Origin: Sulfitobacter sp. JL08
GTDB taxonomy: Bacteria; Pseudomonadota; Alphaproteobacteria; Rhodobacterales; Rhodobacteraceae
Length of the DNA: 64,000 bases
NCBI RefSeq assembly: GCF_003352045.1
Contig: NZ_CP025815.1
Span: forward strand, 3,720,001-3,784,000
Reading direction: 5' to 3'
The notes beneath the pieces are model-generated. The model had not been told where the DNA came from and searched no databases. It worked only from the letters and a program-made list of their open reading frames with translations. Positions 8,560-17,070 of this stretch are shown in pieces (position 1 is the first letter of the stretch; each line of letters begins with the position of its first letter). The translations under genes were made by a program, and so were the position numbers.

Positions 8560-9176
8560 GATGCGGCCTCAAGTGCGGATTGCGCGGCGATCAGATCATC
8601 CGGCGTGTTGACGTTGAAAAAGGGATCAATCCCGTTTGTTTCGAACAAGGCTTCGCGCCCGGCGTGTTGATCTGTCCAGACCACAACCTTGCGCACACCA
8701 TTGTTCAACGCCGCGCGCAGATCGTCGCGCAACGCGACCGGCCAAAGCCCGAAGGTCGGGTGGCGTACCTGGCCACGCTTTGCATCCGGCGTCGCGGCCA
8801 GAGCTAGCGGTGCCGCCATACCCTCAGCGGTGGCCAGAAGGCGCGGCACCAGATCACAGGGGAAAAACGGTGTATCAGCGGCGGCTGTCACAATCGTATC
8901 GGCGCCCTGATCTGCCGCCCAGTCCAAACCTGCCAGAACACCGGCCAAAGGGCCGACAAACCCGTCAATCGTATCGGGCAGAACAGGCAGGCCAAACGCT
9001 GCAAACCGCGCCGGATCGCCGTTTGCATTCAAGGCAAGCGATGCGACCTGCGGCTCAAGCCTGTCAATGACACGTCTCAGAATGGGAACACCGCCCAGTT
9101 TCAGCAGGCCCTTGTCGCCACCACCCATCCGGCTGGCAAGACCACCCGCCAGTATCACACCAAGAGGCTGCTTCAT
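8556..9176 (-). CDS. mobA: Molybdenum cofactor guanylyltransferase MobA
   Basis: 206 aa. It transfers GMP from GTP to molybdopterin to make the bis-MGD cofactor used by DMSO-reductase-family enzymes such as formate dehydrogenase and nitrate reductase. The N-terminal nucleotide-binding loop LAGGLASRMGGGDKG is complete, and the metal-binding AAADTPFFP segment follows. The start codon overlaps the fdhD stop as ATGA, and the stop overlaps the mobB start. Confidence 0.95.
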   Translation of the reverse strand: MKQPLGVILAGGLASRMGGGDKGLLKLGGVPILRRVIDRLEPQVASLALNANGDPARFAAFGLPVLPDTIDGFVGPLAGVLAGLDWAADQGADTIVTAAADTPFFPCDLVPRLLATAEGMAAPLALAATPDAKRGQVRHPTFGLWPVALRDDLRAALNNGVRKVVVWTDQHAGREALFETNGIDPFFNVNTPDDLIAAQSALEAAS

Positions 9177-10063
9177 GTCTTGGCCCCCTTGCGGCCCGAT
9201 TTTCTGGGTTCGTCAGCCACCTGATCCGGATCGGCGTCCCAGATCAGACGCTCTTCGCCCGAAAGGCATATAAACCTGCGCCCCCGCACCCGCCCGATCA
9301 GCGTCAGCCCGACATCGCGCGCGATTTCAACGCCCCACGCCGTAAAACCGGAACGCGACGCCAGCACCGGGATTCCCATAAGGGCAGTCTTGATCACCAT
9401 TTCAGACGTTAAGCGCCCCGTTGTGTAAAGTATCTTGCCCTCGGGCTGGACCTTGTTCATCAGCATCCATCCGGCAATCTTGTCTACGGCGTTGTGGCGG
9501 CCAACATCCTCCATATAGACCAAAGGGCGGTCTCCTTCGCACAGAACGGTGCCATGGATCGCTCCGGCCTCAAGATAAAGGGACGGCGTGCGATTGATCT
9601 TTGCCGAAAGCGTATAGAGCCAGGACGTGCGCATCGTGGTTTCGGGCAAGGTGATCCCCTCCAGCCCGTCCATCATGTCGCCGAAAACCGTGCCCACGGC
9701 ACAACCGCTTGTCCGCGTTTTCTTGCGCATCTTTGCTTCAAAATCGGTTTTGACCGCAGTGCGAACAACAATCGTTTCAAGGTCTTCGTCGTAATCGACA
9801 CCGGTCACGACGTCCTCAAGGCTTAGCATGCGCTGGTTGCGCAGAAATCCAAGCGCAAGGTAGTCCGGATAATCCCCGATCGTCATCGCAGTCACGATTT
9901 CCTGGCTGTTCAGAAAAATCGTCAAAGGCCGTTCTTCCACTACGGAAATCTGGCTGACCTTGCCATCCTGATCCGTTCCGTCAACCGCGCGCGTCAGTCC
10001 CGGCGCAAACGGGTCGGGCGCGATGATGTAATCTGTTTGATCTTTCGACTTGGCCAATTGCAT
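9173..10063 (-). CDS. fdhD: Formate dehydrogenase accessory sulfurtransferase FdhD
   Basis: 296 aa. FdhD carries sulfur from the cysteine desulfurase IscS to the molybdenum cofactor of formate dehydrogenase and binds the cofactor. Visible are VVEERPLTIFLN near the N-terminus, the catalytic loop RTSGCAVGTVF with a single cysteine, and YMEDVGRHNAVDKIAGW, TTGRLTSEMV and ASRSGFTAWGVEIAR. The annotated ATG (10061-10063) directly abuts AAGGGG, which is too close for a normal ribosome site. A TTG two codons later is better spaced and may be the true start. First gene of the Moco operon, divergent from azlC. Confidence 0.94.
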   Translation of the reverse strand: MQLAKSKDQTDYIIAPDPFAPGLTRAVDGTDQDGKVSQISVVEERPLTIFLNSQEIVTAMTIGDYPDYLALGFLRNQRMLSLEDVVTGVDYDEDLETIVVRTAVKTDFEAKMRKKTRTSGCAVGTVFGDMMDGLEGITLPETTMRTSWLYTLSAKINRTPSLYLEAGAIHGTVLCEGDRPLVYMEDVGRHNAVDKIAGWMLMNKVQPEGKILYTTGRLTSEMVIKTALMGIPVLASRSGFTAWGVEIARDVGLTLIGRVRGRRFICLSGEERLIWDADPDQVADEPRKSGRKGAKT

Positions 10064-10110
10064 CCCCTTGATTTCGCAGCTAGGGCTGGCGTCCAGTTTA
10101 GGGGCAAGCG

Positions 10111-10830
10111 ATGACTACCTCCACCACCAAATCAATCTTCTGGCAAGGCTTTCGAGACGGCGCGCCGTTTGTTCTTGTGGTCATTCCGTTTTCGGCCCTG
10201 TTTGGCGTTCTGGGCACCGAAGCCGGCCTGAGCGTGTTTGAAACCATGACGTTCAGCGTGGTTGTCATTGCAGGTGCGGCACAATTCACCGCTCTGCAAC
10301 TGATGGTCGAAAATGTTCCAACCCTGATCGTTCTAGCCTCTGCGCTTGCCGTGAACCTGCGGATGGCGATGTATTCAGCGCACCTGACCCCCTTCCTCGG
10401 GTCAGCGCCGATCTGGCAGCGGGCGTTGGCAGCCTATTTCACCGTTGATCAGTCATATGCCTGTTCCATATCGAAATTCGAACGCGAACCGGCACTTACC
10501 GTGCCTCAGCGCATGGCGTATTTCTTTGGTGCGGTCACGCCGGTCTGCCCGTTGTGGTACCAGTTTACTCTGGTCGGCGCGGTGGTTGGCGGGCGTATTC
10601 CGGATTCGTTCGCGCTGGATTTTGCCCTGCCGATTACGTTTCTTGCCATGATCACCCCCATGCTGCGCACCCTTGCGCATGTCGTTGCTGCCGTCGTCGC
10701 AATTGTCATGGCCCTGATCTGTGCGGATGTGCCTTACAATCTTGGCCTGATCATCGCCGGTATGGCAGGAATGGTGGCTGGTGCGCGTACCGAGCTTTGG
10801 ACACAAAACAGAAAGGTGGCTGTTCAATGA
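10111..10830 (+). CDS. azlC: AzlC-family branched-chain amino acid exporter, large subunit
   Basis: 239 aa, an integral membrane protein of the LIV-E family with about five to six hydrophobic helices. Family segments are FWQGFRDGAPFVLVVIPFSALFG, then AQFTALQLM, NLRMAMYSAHLTP, and FTVDQSYA. AzlC works with AzlD to export branched-chain amino acids or analogues. It starts 47 bases from the divergent fdhD start and overlaps azlD by 4 bases (ATGA). Confidence 0.92.
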   Translation: MTTSTTKSIFWQGFRDGAPFVLVVIPFSALFGVLGTEAGLSVFETMTFSVVVIAGAAQFTALQLMVENVPTLIVLASALAVNLRMAMYSAHLTPFLGSAPIWQRALAAYFTVDQSYACSISKFEREPALTVPQRMAYFFGAVTPVCPLWYQFTLVGAVVGGRIPDSFALDFALPITFLAMITPMLRTLAHVVAAVVAIVMALICADVPYNLGLIIAGMAGMVAGARTELWTQNRKVAVQ

Positions 10831-11153
10831 TCGAACCAACCACACTTTGGACCGTCATCATCGGCTTGGGCATCGGGACGTTTCTGATCCGGTTTTCGTT
10901 TATCGGCCTTGTTGGCGACCGTGCGATGCCCGAATGGCTTTTACGCCACCTGCGCTATACGGCCGTCGCGGTCTTGCCTGCGCTTGTCGCCCCTTTGGTG
11001 GCGTGGCCTGCTGCAACCGGAGGCACACCGGATGCGCCGCGGGCGCTGGCGGCGCTTGCAACTGTGGTGATCGGCCTGCTGACGAAAAATGTCTTTGCAT
11101 CCATCATCGGGGGCGCACTTACGCTGTTCGGAATGCTTTATCTGATCGGTTGA
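10827..11153 (+). CDS. azlD: AzlD-family branched-chain amino acid exporter, small subunit
   Basis: 108 aa with three to four hydrophobic helices, starting at the ATG that overlaps the azlC stop. The motif GTFLIRFSFIGLVGDR near the N-terminus and PALVAPLVAWP in the middle are typical of AzlD. It is the small partner of AzlC, and the two form one two-gene operon. It ends 3 bases from the convergent lipoprotein gene. Confidence 0.9.
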   Translation: MIEPTTLWTVIIGLGIGTFLIRFSFIGLVGDRAMPEWLLRHLRYTAVAVLPALVAPLVAWPAATGGTPDAPRALAALATVVIGLLTKNVFASIIGGALTLFGMLYLIG

Positions 11154-11156
11154 CGA

Positions 11157-11747
11157 TCACAGAACAGCCAGGGCGTCCACAACGTCTCCGGCATCGTTTT
11201 CATAGTATTTTTCGGTCTTCACGCCGGGGATCTGTTCGATCTGGTTTTGAAACCGGATCGGCGACATGGTCACGCCGATCTGGCTGAAGCCCGGCACCTG
11301 TGACAGCAACCGTGATGCGGCATTTGTACAGAAACCGCCAAACACAGGCCCGTTGCGGGTGGCAAGCTGATATGCCGCCTGTGCCTGCGCCTGGCTGATT
11401 ACGATTTCCTGCGTCACCACGTGATGCGATGCGCGTGCATGCGAACTTCTGTAGGTTTGAAAGACCTGTGGTGTGATCCCGTAAAGCACATCGCCGCGTT
11501 CCGGTACGTTCGGGGTTCGGAACGATCCTGCCGGATCGAAAATGATCCGTTGCGGCCCGTTGATCATCAGGGCGGTATGCCCGCCTGCCCCTGTCTCGTT
11601 GTTGATCATCGTGATGACCGTCAGCTTCGACGGGCCTTCATCCCGGTAGGAGACTGCGGCAATCGATTCAGGCGTCGCCAGAATAGGAGAGCTTTCGCTG
11701 CACGCGACCAGGCCCAACATCAGGCACAAAGAAACCAGAACACGCAT
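11157..11747 (-). CDS. Predicted lipoprotein of unknown function
   Basis: 196 aa. A short signal peptide ends in the lipobox LVAC, with Cys16 as the lipidation site, so the protein is probably anchored in the membrane on the periplasmic side. After a short linker there is a globular domain with GGHTALMINGP (His near residue 58) and a FCTNAASRLL segment (Cys near residue 140). The order His then Cys resembles circularly permuted papain/NlpC-P60-like folds, but this is only a suggestion. The enzyme activity, if any, is unknown. It is 21 bases downstream of the small oxidase subunit gene on the same strand. Confidence 0.8.
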   Translation of the reverse strand: MRVLVSLCLMLGLVACSESSPILATPESIAAVSYRDEGPSKLTVITMINNETGAGGHTALMINGPQRIIFDPAGSFRTPNVPERGDVLYGITPQVFQTYRSSHARASHHVVTQEIVISQAQAQAAYQLATRNGPVFGGFCTNAASRLLSQVPGFSQIGVTMSPIRFQNQIEQIPGVKTEKYYENDAGDVVDALAVL

Positions 11748-11768
11748 GATGTGAGCCTACCAGCTTGA

Positions 11769-11903
11769 TCAGGTGATAAAGATCGCCATCAGAATGATGA
11801 TTGCCATGATGACAATCACAGACCAAGTGGTGAAACGCATGAACCCGTCAAAGGTTTTTTCCTGCGTCTTGATATCCATATCGCCGTGTTTGTGGTCAGC
11901 CAT
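11769..11903 (-). CDS. aa3-type cytochrome c oxidase subunit IV (44 aa)
   Basis: A 44-residue protein: a charged N-terminus (MADHKHGDMDIKTQEKTF), then one transmembrane helix (about residues 26-44) ending in IFIT. This is the layout of the small subunit IV of bacterial aa3 cytochrome c oxidases known from Paracoccus and Rhodobacter. Such proteins are commonly encoded far from the ctaCDE genes and are missed because of size. The start ATG is at 11901-11903 and the stop TGA at 11769-11771. Confidence 0.88.
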   Translation of the reverse strand: MADHKHGDMDIKTQEKTFDGFMRFTTWSVIVIMAIIILMAIFIT

Positions 11904-11988
11904 TTGCTTTGTGTCCTTGTAGTCCATCGCTTGAACGCTGGTTAACGCATTTTCAAATCCGAGTCATCCCTTCAAAGCGACGCGATTG

Positions 11989-12495
11989 CTAGGCTTTTTT
12001 GCGGGCTTTCGTTTTGGCGGGCTTTTTTGCCAGCTTGGCGGTTTTTTCAAGATCTGCGGCCAGTTGAAACCCGATCCTGTTCGGTTCGGGCTGATCCGCC
12101 TGTTTGGGCAGGGCGCGCAGCAACACGTTCAGCTGGCTTACATGCTGGATCAACTGGGTTTTTATGCCGGTTGCTTCGGACCCGTAAAACGTAATGATAT
12201 CAGGGTCGAAAAAACCCATTCCTTCGATCCGCAAAACGCCGGCGTCCCCCCCGGCAAAGCCCATCGCGACTTCGTGCTGGTTGTCCAGCTGTTCTTCGAA
12301 ATTCTTTATATAAAGAATTATACGCTCATAGGCCCATTCCGCCGGGCTTTTCTGTTTGACCGGTTTTTTCGCAATATTTTTCTTCAGGGGCTTGGCATCG
12401 ACGCATTTGCGGTTCGGATCTGTGTGCACTTCGTGCAGACGGGGCAACGCGTCAGCTTCGACCGCCTCTGCAGAAGTTTTGATTGCATCTTCCAT
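11989..12495 (-). CDS. Conserved hypothetical protein (DUF6173-like)
   Basis: 168 aa. It has a basic, low-complexity N-terminus (residues about 1-50), a conserved core PAEWAYERIILYIKNFEEQLDN followed by VLRIEGMGFFDPDIITFYG and TQLIQHVSQLNVLLRALPK, and a lysine/alanine-rich tail ending AKTKARKKA. The core matches what I recall of the Rhodobacterales family DUF6173, recognised from memory. The chosen ATG at 12493-12495 has AAGGA at good spacing. A GTG one codon earlier is possible. It begins 4 bases after the metallo-hydrolase stop, so it belongs to the same operon. Function unknown. Confidence 0.78.
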   Translation of the reverse strand: MEDAIKTSAEAVEADALPRLHEVHTDPNRKCVDAKPLKKNIAKKPVKQKSPAEWAYERIILYIKNFEEQLDNQHEVAMGFAGGDAGVLRIEGMGFFDPDIITFYGSEATGIKTQLIQHVSQLNVLLRALPKQADQPEPNRIGFQLAADLEKTAKLAKKPAKTKARKKA

Positions 12496-12498
12496 CAC

Positions 12499-13557
12499 TT
12501 AATCCTTGCGCTGATAGGCCCACGCGCCGTCTTCACGCCGGATGCGCGTCGCAAGACCCGTTTGGTAAAGGTGGCTCAGATGGGCTACGGATTCAACCAG
12601 GGCAAGGCCATATTCCGCTTCGCCTATCGATCTTTTGAACAGCGGGGCGAAACAATCACCCGCCGCCTTCGGGGAAGTGATGTAATCAAGCAACCGCGAC
12701 AAGGCACCGTGATGGTTGTCAATCAACTGGCGCATCCGAAACGGCAAACCTGTGAACGGCAGTTTATGTCCGCCAAGAACCAGATGGTCAGGACGCGCAT
12801 GTTGCCGCAACCGTTCGCAGGCTTCGATCCATTCGCCGATCGGATCGGCCATCGGTTCGGTTGCATAGACCCCGATATTCGGGCTGATCGACGGCAATAT
12901 CTGATCCCCCGCCAGAACCAGATTGTCATCGCGGCTCCAGAATGTGGCGTGTTCGGGGGCGTGGCCGTTGCCAATATGAACATCCCAGGTGCGCCCGCCG
13001 ATTTCGATCACACTGCCCTGCTGGATACGGGTATACCCCAGCGGCAATGGTGCGACGACATCGCCAAAATTGAACGGGCGTTCCGTGGCGCGTTTTTCAA
13101 GAATGGCAGGGTCCATGCCTGCGTCGCGATAAAAGGCCAGCGTTTCGAGCGCAGGCACCGGCTGCACATCCAGCGTCAGCATCCGCGCAAACAGCCACGA
13201 GGTGCGCGTGGTAACCAGTTCGGCGCCAAATTCCGCCTGAAACCAGCCCGCCAAACCGATATGGTCCGGGTGATAATGCGTTACAATCACGCGGCGCACA
13301 GGTTTTCCGGCCAGTGGCCCGTTTAGCAACTGCTGCCAGACGGCCTTGGATTTCCCGGTGTCAAATCCGGTATCGACAATGGTCCAGTAGCTGCCTTCGT
13401 CCAGCGCATAGACGTTGACGTGATCCAGCTTCATCGGCAGCGGCAAACGCATCCACAAGACACCTTCGGCAACTTCGATTGCCGTTCCGGGGTCTGGGGG
13501 TACGTCCCATGGATAGCGCAGCACCGGTTCGGGATCAGTCAAGGGATTGTCTTTCAT
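12499..13557 (-). CDS. MBL-fold metallo-hydrolase
   Basis: 352 aa. The metallo-beta-lactamase fold signature HYHPDHIGL (residues about 110-118) is intact, with the later ligands in GNGHAPEH, LAGDQILP and LGGHKLPF. It is a two-metal hydrolase of the glyoxalase-II/YcbL-like group with an extra C-terminal winged-helix-like part. The substrate is unknown, and thioesters or lactones are common for the family. Its start overlaps the acyl-CoA dehydrogenase stop (ATGA), which suggests a role in the same acyl-CoA breakdown, for instance as a thioesterase (inference). Confidence 0.9.
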   Translation of the reverse strand: MKDNPLTDPEPVLRYPWDVPPDPGTAIEVAEGVLWMRLPLPMKLDHVNVYALDEGSYWTIVDTGFDTGKSKAVWQQLLNGPLAGKPVRRVIVTHYHPDHIGLAGWFQAEFGAELVTTRTSWLFARMLTLDVQPVPALETLAFYRDAGMDPAILEKRATERPFNFGDVVAPLPLGYTRIQQGSVIEIGGRTWDVHIGNGHAPEHATFWSRDDNLVLAGDQILPSISPNIGVYATEPMADPIGEWIEACERLRQHARPDHLVLGGHKLPFTGLPFRMRQLIDNHHGALSRLLDYITSPKAAGDCFAPLFKRSIGEAEYGLALVESVAHLSHLYQTGLATRIRREDGAWAYQRKD

Positions 13558-15266
13558 GCCATCAGGTCTTCGGCAGTTATGGCAAAAAGCCCCGAAGCGC
13601 CAGCTTGGGCATGGGGCAAAAGACCGACATATTCGGGCAGCCGCCGCAAAATATAGAACCGCGCCAGTGCCTCGCGCGATGTGCCCGAGGCAGACAGGGC
13701 CGCCACCAGATGATGATGTGCGCCCAAAACCGCCGCAAACGCACGCAGATAAGGGTCTGCTCCGGCAAACCGTTCGTTCATGTCGGTTTGCGATACCATC
13801 CAGTCGGTGGCTTCGCGCAATGATTCCGATGCCTGCCAGACCGCTTCCGCAAGATCGGGCAGTCTGGTCCGGGCCTGTTCGGCAAAATCCTCGACCTCGT
13901 CCAGTAGCCTGTTGGCCATTTCGCCGCCATCCATCAGCTTGCGCCCCACAAGGTCCATCGCCTGAATGCCGTTCGTACCTTCGTAAATGGCGGTCACACG
14001 CACATCGCGGGCAAATTGCGCCGCGCCGGTTTCTTCGACATAGCCCATGCCGCCATGCACCTGAATGCCCGTGTCGGCAACGGATATGCCCGTGTAAGAG
14101 CCGAACGCCTTGGCAATCGGCGTCAGAAATGCGGCGCGCGCAGCCCAGTCTGTGTCCTGTGTCGCTGTATGCATGTCCGTGGCCACTGCACAGGACAGCG
14201 CGATCGCGCGCGCGGCAAATACGTCGGATTTCATCGACAGCAGCATACGCCGCACATCGGCATGATCGACAATCGCACCGTCACCCGAAACCGCCGTGCG
14301 ACCCTGTTTGCGATCCATGGCATAGGCAAGCGCGTGCTGGAACGCAGCTTCGGCCACGCCGATGCCCTGACACCCGACGCCAAGCCGCGCATTGTTCATC
14401 ATCGTGAACATCGTCGCCATGCCCTTGTTCGGTTCGCCCACCAGCCAGCCGGTGGCCCCGTCAAACTGCATGACGGCGGTCGGTGATCCGTGCAGACCCA
14501 TTTTGTGTTCAAGGCTGACAACATTCAGGCTGTTCGCGGCACCTGCATTGCCGTTCTGGTCCGGCAGACGTTTCGGTACCAGAAACAGGCTGATGCCTTT
14601 TGTACCGGCCACACCATCTGGCAACCGGGCCAACACCAGATGGCACACATTTTTGGCCACATCATGGTCACCCCAGCTGATATATATTTTCTGGCCGGTG
14701 ATGGCATATGTACCATCGTCATTCGGCACAGCTGCCGTGCGCAAGGCGCCGACATCGGATCCGGCCTGCGGTTCCGTCAGGTTCATGGTTCCGGTCCACG
14801 CACCAGACACCAGTTTTGGCAGGTACAAGGCCTTGATGGCGTCGCTGGCGTGGTGTTCCAGCGCCTCGATCTGGCCTTGCGACATCAGTGGCGCAAGCTG
14901 CAGCGAAAGACACGCGCCGCTCATCATTTCATTCACGGCTGTCGCCAGCGCAACAGGCAGCCCCATGCCGCCATGTTCAGGGCTGGCGCTGATCCCGATC
15001 CAGCCCCCTTCTGCAATGGCGCGGTAGCCATCTGCAAATCCGGGGGATGTGCGCACGACACCGTTTTCAAGTCGCGCCGGTTCCTGATCGCCCGACCGTT
15101 GCAGAGGGGCCAGAACCTCGTCACACAGCTTGGCCGCTTCGGTCAGAATGGCCGATGATACATCTTCGGTCGCGTCACTGAACCTTTCGGTCGCGACAAC
15201 CTGATTAAGTCCCACCACGGAATTCAGTATGAACTGGTATTCGGATACGGGCGCTCGGAATGACAT
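13554..15266 (-). CDS. Acyl-CoA dehydrogenase, long DmdC-like subfamily
   Basis: 570 aa, longer than the 380-400 aa of classical acyl-CoA dehydrogenases, with the extra C-terminal domain of the subfamily that includes 3-methylmercaptopropionyl-CoA dehydrogenase DmdC. FAD and substrate motifs are NLTEPQAGSDVGALRT, ITGQKIYISWGDHD, and YEGTNGIQAMDLVGRK near residue 425, whose Glu is the probable catalytic base. The ATG at 15264-15266 gives the family start MSFRAPVSEYQF. Electrons would pass to ETF and then to ETF-QO. Roseobacters carry several paralogues, so the actual substrate (fatty acyl-CoA or MMPA-CoA) is not settled. Confidence 0.9.
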   Translation of the reverse strand: MSFRAPVSEYQFILNSVVGLNQVVATERFSDATEDVSSAILTEAAKLCDEVLAPLQRSGDQEPARLENGVVRTSPGFADGYRAIAEGGWIGISASPEHGGMGLPVALATAVNEMMSGACLSLQLAPLMSQGQIEALEHHASDAIKALYLPKLVSGAWTGTMNLTEPQAGSDVGALRTAAVPNDDGTYAITGQKIYISWGDHDVAKNVCHLVLARLPDGVAGTKGISLFLVPKRLPDQNGNAGAANSLNVVSLEHKMGLHGSPTAVMQFDGATGWLVGEPNKGMATMFTMMNNARLGVGCQGIGVAEAAFQHALAYAMDRKQGRTAVSGDGAIVDHADVRRMLLSMKSDVFAARAIALSCAVATDMHTATQDTDWAARAAFLTPIAKAFGSYTGISVADTGIQVHGGMGYVEETGAAQFARDVRVTAIYEGTNGIQAMDLVGRKLMDGGEMANRLLDEVEDFAEQARTRLPDLAEAVWQASESLREATDWMVSQTDMNERFAGADPYLRAFAAVLGAHHHLVAALSASGTSREALARFYILRRLPEYVGLLPHAQAGASGLFAITAEDLMA

Positions 15267-15393
15267 TTGGGGCTTCTCCGGAACAAACCAGCGGCTTGGC
15301 AATCGCCTTGGCCGGCTATAAAGACATGTTGCTATTGCGGCCAAAACTATCGGCTCTGACCGCACACGCAACACAAACGCCGCGTAACAAAAC

Positions 15394-16338
15394 ATGCCAA
15401 ACGACATCACACTGGGCCTGACAGCAACACAGGAAGGCGTTGCAAAGGCAGCCGAATTGCTGGCGGCGGGGTTGCTTGTCGCGTTTCCAACCGAAACGGT
15501 TTACGGTCTGGGCGCTGACGCCCGCAACAGCCAGGCCGTGGCGAAAGTGTTCGATGCCAAGGGCCGGCCAGCGTTCAACCCCCTGATTGTTCATGTGTCA
15601 TCACCTCAACAAGCCCGACGCCATGTTGTCTGGTCCGATCTGGCACAACGCCTGGCCGATGCGTTCTGGCCCGGCCCGCTAACGCTGGTTTTGCCGCTTT
15701 GCCCCGATCACGGCATTTCACCACTGGTCACGGCAGGTCTGGACACGTTGGCAATCCGGGTTCCCTCCCATCCGACGGCGCAGGCGATCATGGACGCGTT
15801 TGATGGCCCTATCGCCGCGCCGTCGGCCAATCCGTCCGGGCGGATCAGCCCGACAACAGCTGATCATGTACGCGCAGGGCTGAACGGCAGGATTTCCGCG
15901 ATTCTGGATGACGGCCCGTGCGCCGTTGGTGTTGAATCAACCATTGTCGGCCTGCAGAATCATCCGACCTTGCTGCGCGAAGGCGGTGTAACACGCGAAA
16001 GCATCGAACAGGTGATGGGCGCACCGCTTGAACTGCCTGCCGCCGATGCCCCGCTGACCGCACCCGGCCAGTTGCGATCGCACTATGCGCCGAACGCAAA
16101 GGTCAGGTTGAATGCAAAAACGGCGCATGCCGGCGAAATCCATCTTGGGTTTGGCCCGATCAGGGGGGATCTTAACCTGTCACCCACATCGGATCTGGCC
16201 CAGGCTGCGGCGCGATTGTTTGACTATCTGCATCAAATGGATGCAACCGACCAACCCATTGCCATTGCCCCGATACCCGATGTCGGACTGGGCCGTGCGA
16301 TCAATGACAGATTGTTACGTGCCGCAGCGCCCCGCTGA
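15394..16338 (+). CDS. Threonylcarbamoyl-AMP synthase Sua5
   Basis: 314 aa. It makes threonylcarbamoyl-AMP from threonine, bicarbonate and ATP for the t6A modification of tRNAs reading ANN codons. The YrdC domain (residues about 12-200) shows FPTETVYGLGADA, KGRPAFNPL, and SANPSGRISP. The Sua5 C-terminal domain, with the linker motif PGQLRSHYAP, follows, so this is the long Sua5 type rather than the short TsaC type. It is divergent from the acyl-CoA dehydrogenase gene across a 127-base gap. Confidence 0.94.
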   Translation: MPNDITLGLTATQEGVAKAAELLAAGLLVAFPTETVYGLGADARNSQAVAKVFDAKGRPAFNPLIVHVSSPQQARRHVVWSDLAQRLADAFWPGPLTLVLPLCPDHGISPLVTAGLDTLAIRVPSHPTAQAIMDAFDGPIAAPSANPSGRISPTTADHVRAGLNGRISAILDDGPCAVGVESTIVGLQNHPTLLREGGVTRESIEQVMGAPLELPAADAPLTAPGQLRSHYAPNAKVRLNAKTAHAGEIHLGFGPIRGDLNLSPTSDLAQAAARLFDYLHQMDATDQPIAIAPIPDVGLGRAINDRLLRAAAPR

Positions 16339-16351
16339 CCGGCCCGTTCAC

Positions 16352-16918
16352 TCAGGCGTGGCCGGCAACTGCGGACAGGCTGATCGGGTCTACCCCGATT
16401 GATTTCAGCGCCGCTTCCCATTTCTCGCTTTCGGGAACATCGAACACCAGCTTCGGGCTTGCCGCACAGGTCAACCAGCCATTGCGCGTAATCTCGTTCT
16501 CAAGCTGGCCTTCACCCCATCCGGAATATCCAAGCATCAACAGCGCCTGTTTCGGCCCCTGCCCCCGGGCAAGATCTTCCAGAATATCCATGGTCGACGT
16601 CATGGAAAAACTCTCGTCAACCTCAAGCGTTTGAATGCGCGACAGGTAATCGGGCGAATGCAGCACAAAGCCGCGCCCCTGTTCGACCGGACCTCCAAAG
16701 CACACCTGCATACCCATATTTACCGCACCGTCTTCAACATCGACCTCAAGCTGTTTCATCAGGTCCGTCACCGTAACGTCGCTGACCGGTTTGTTGATGA
16801 TCAGACCCATCGCGCCTTCGTCAGTGTGTGCGCACATGTAGACAACAGAATGATCGAACCGCGGATCACCCATTCCCGGCATTGCGATCAATAATTTACC
16901 TGTCAGGTCAAGCGGCAT
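16352..16918 (-). CDS. YqgE/AlgH family protein
   Basis: 188 aa. Family landmarks are [50 protein letters not shown], and [16 protein letters not shown]. The family is widespread in Gram-negatives, and its biochemical role is unproven. ATG at 16916-16918 is used. A TTG two codons upstream (16922-16924) sits at better distance from GAGGTG and may be the true start. The gene converges on sua5 with only 13 bases between stops. Confidence 0.9.
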   Translation of the reverse strand: MPLDLTGKLLIAMPGMGDPRFDHSVVYMCAHTDEGAMGLIINKPVSDVTVTDLMKQLEVDVEDGAVNMGMQVCFGGPVEQGRGFVLHSPDYLSRIQTLEVDESFSMTSTMDILEDLARGQGPKQALLMLGYSGWGEGQLENEITRNGWLTCAASPKLVFDVPESEKWEAALKSIGVDPISLSAVAGHA

Positions 16919-17070
16919 TGTCAATTTCGGCACCTCGATCCGCGGTTTGGACGCTACCCACAGCATGGCCCGAGCTTGCCTGTGCTGCAAGTTGCTTTGC
17001 CCTGATAAGCATCACAATGCCGGTTCAGACACATTCGCTAACCAGAACGTGACTTGGCATTTCAATCGAC

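Noticed and set aside
11986-13326. Plus-strand ORF of 446 aa
   Set aside because: It covers the DUF6173-like and MBL-fold genes in antisense. Those have ribosome sites, operon overlaps and clear motifs, and the long plus frame is a by-product of GC-rich codon use.
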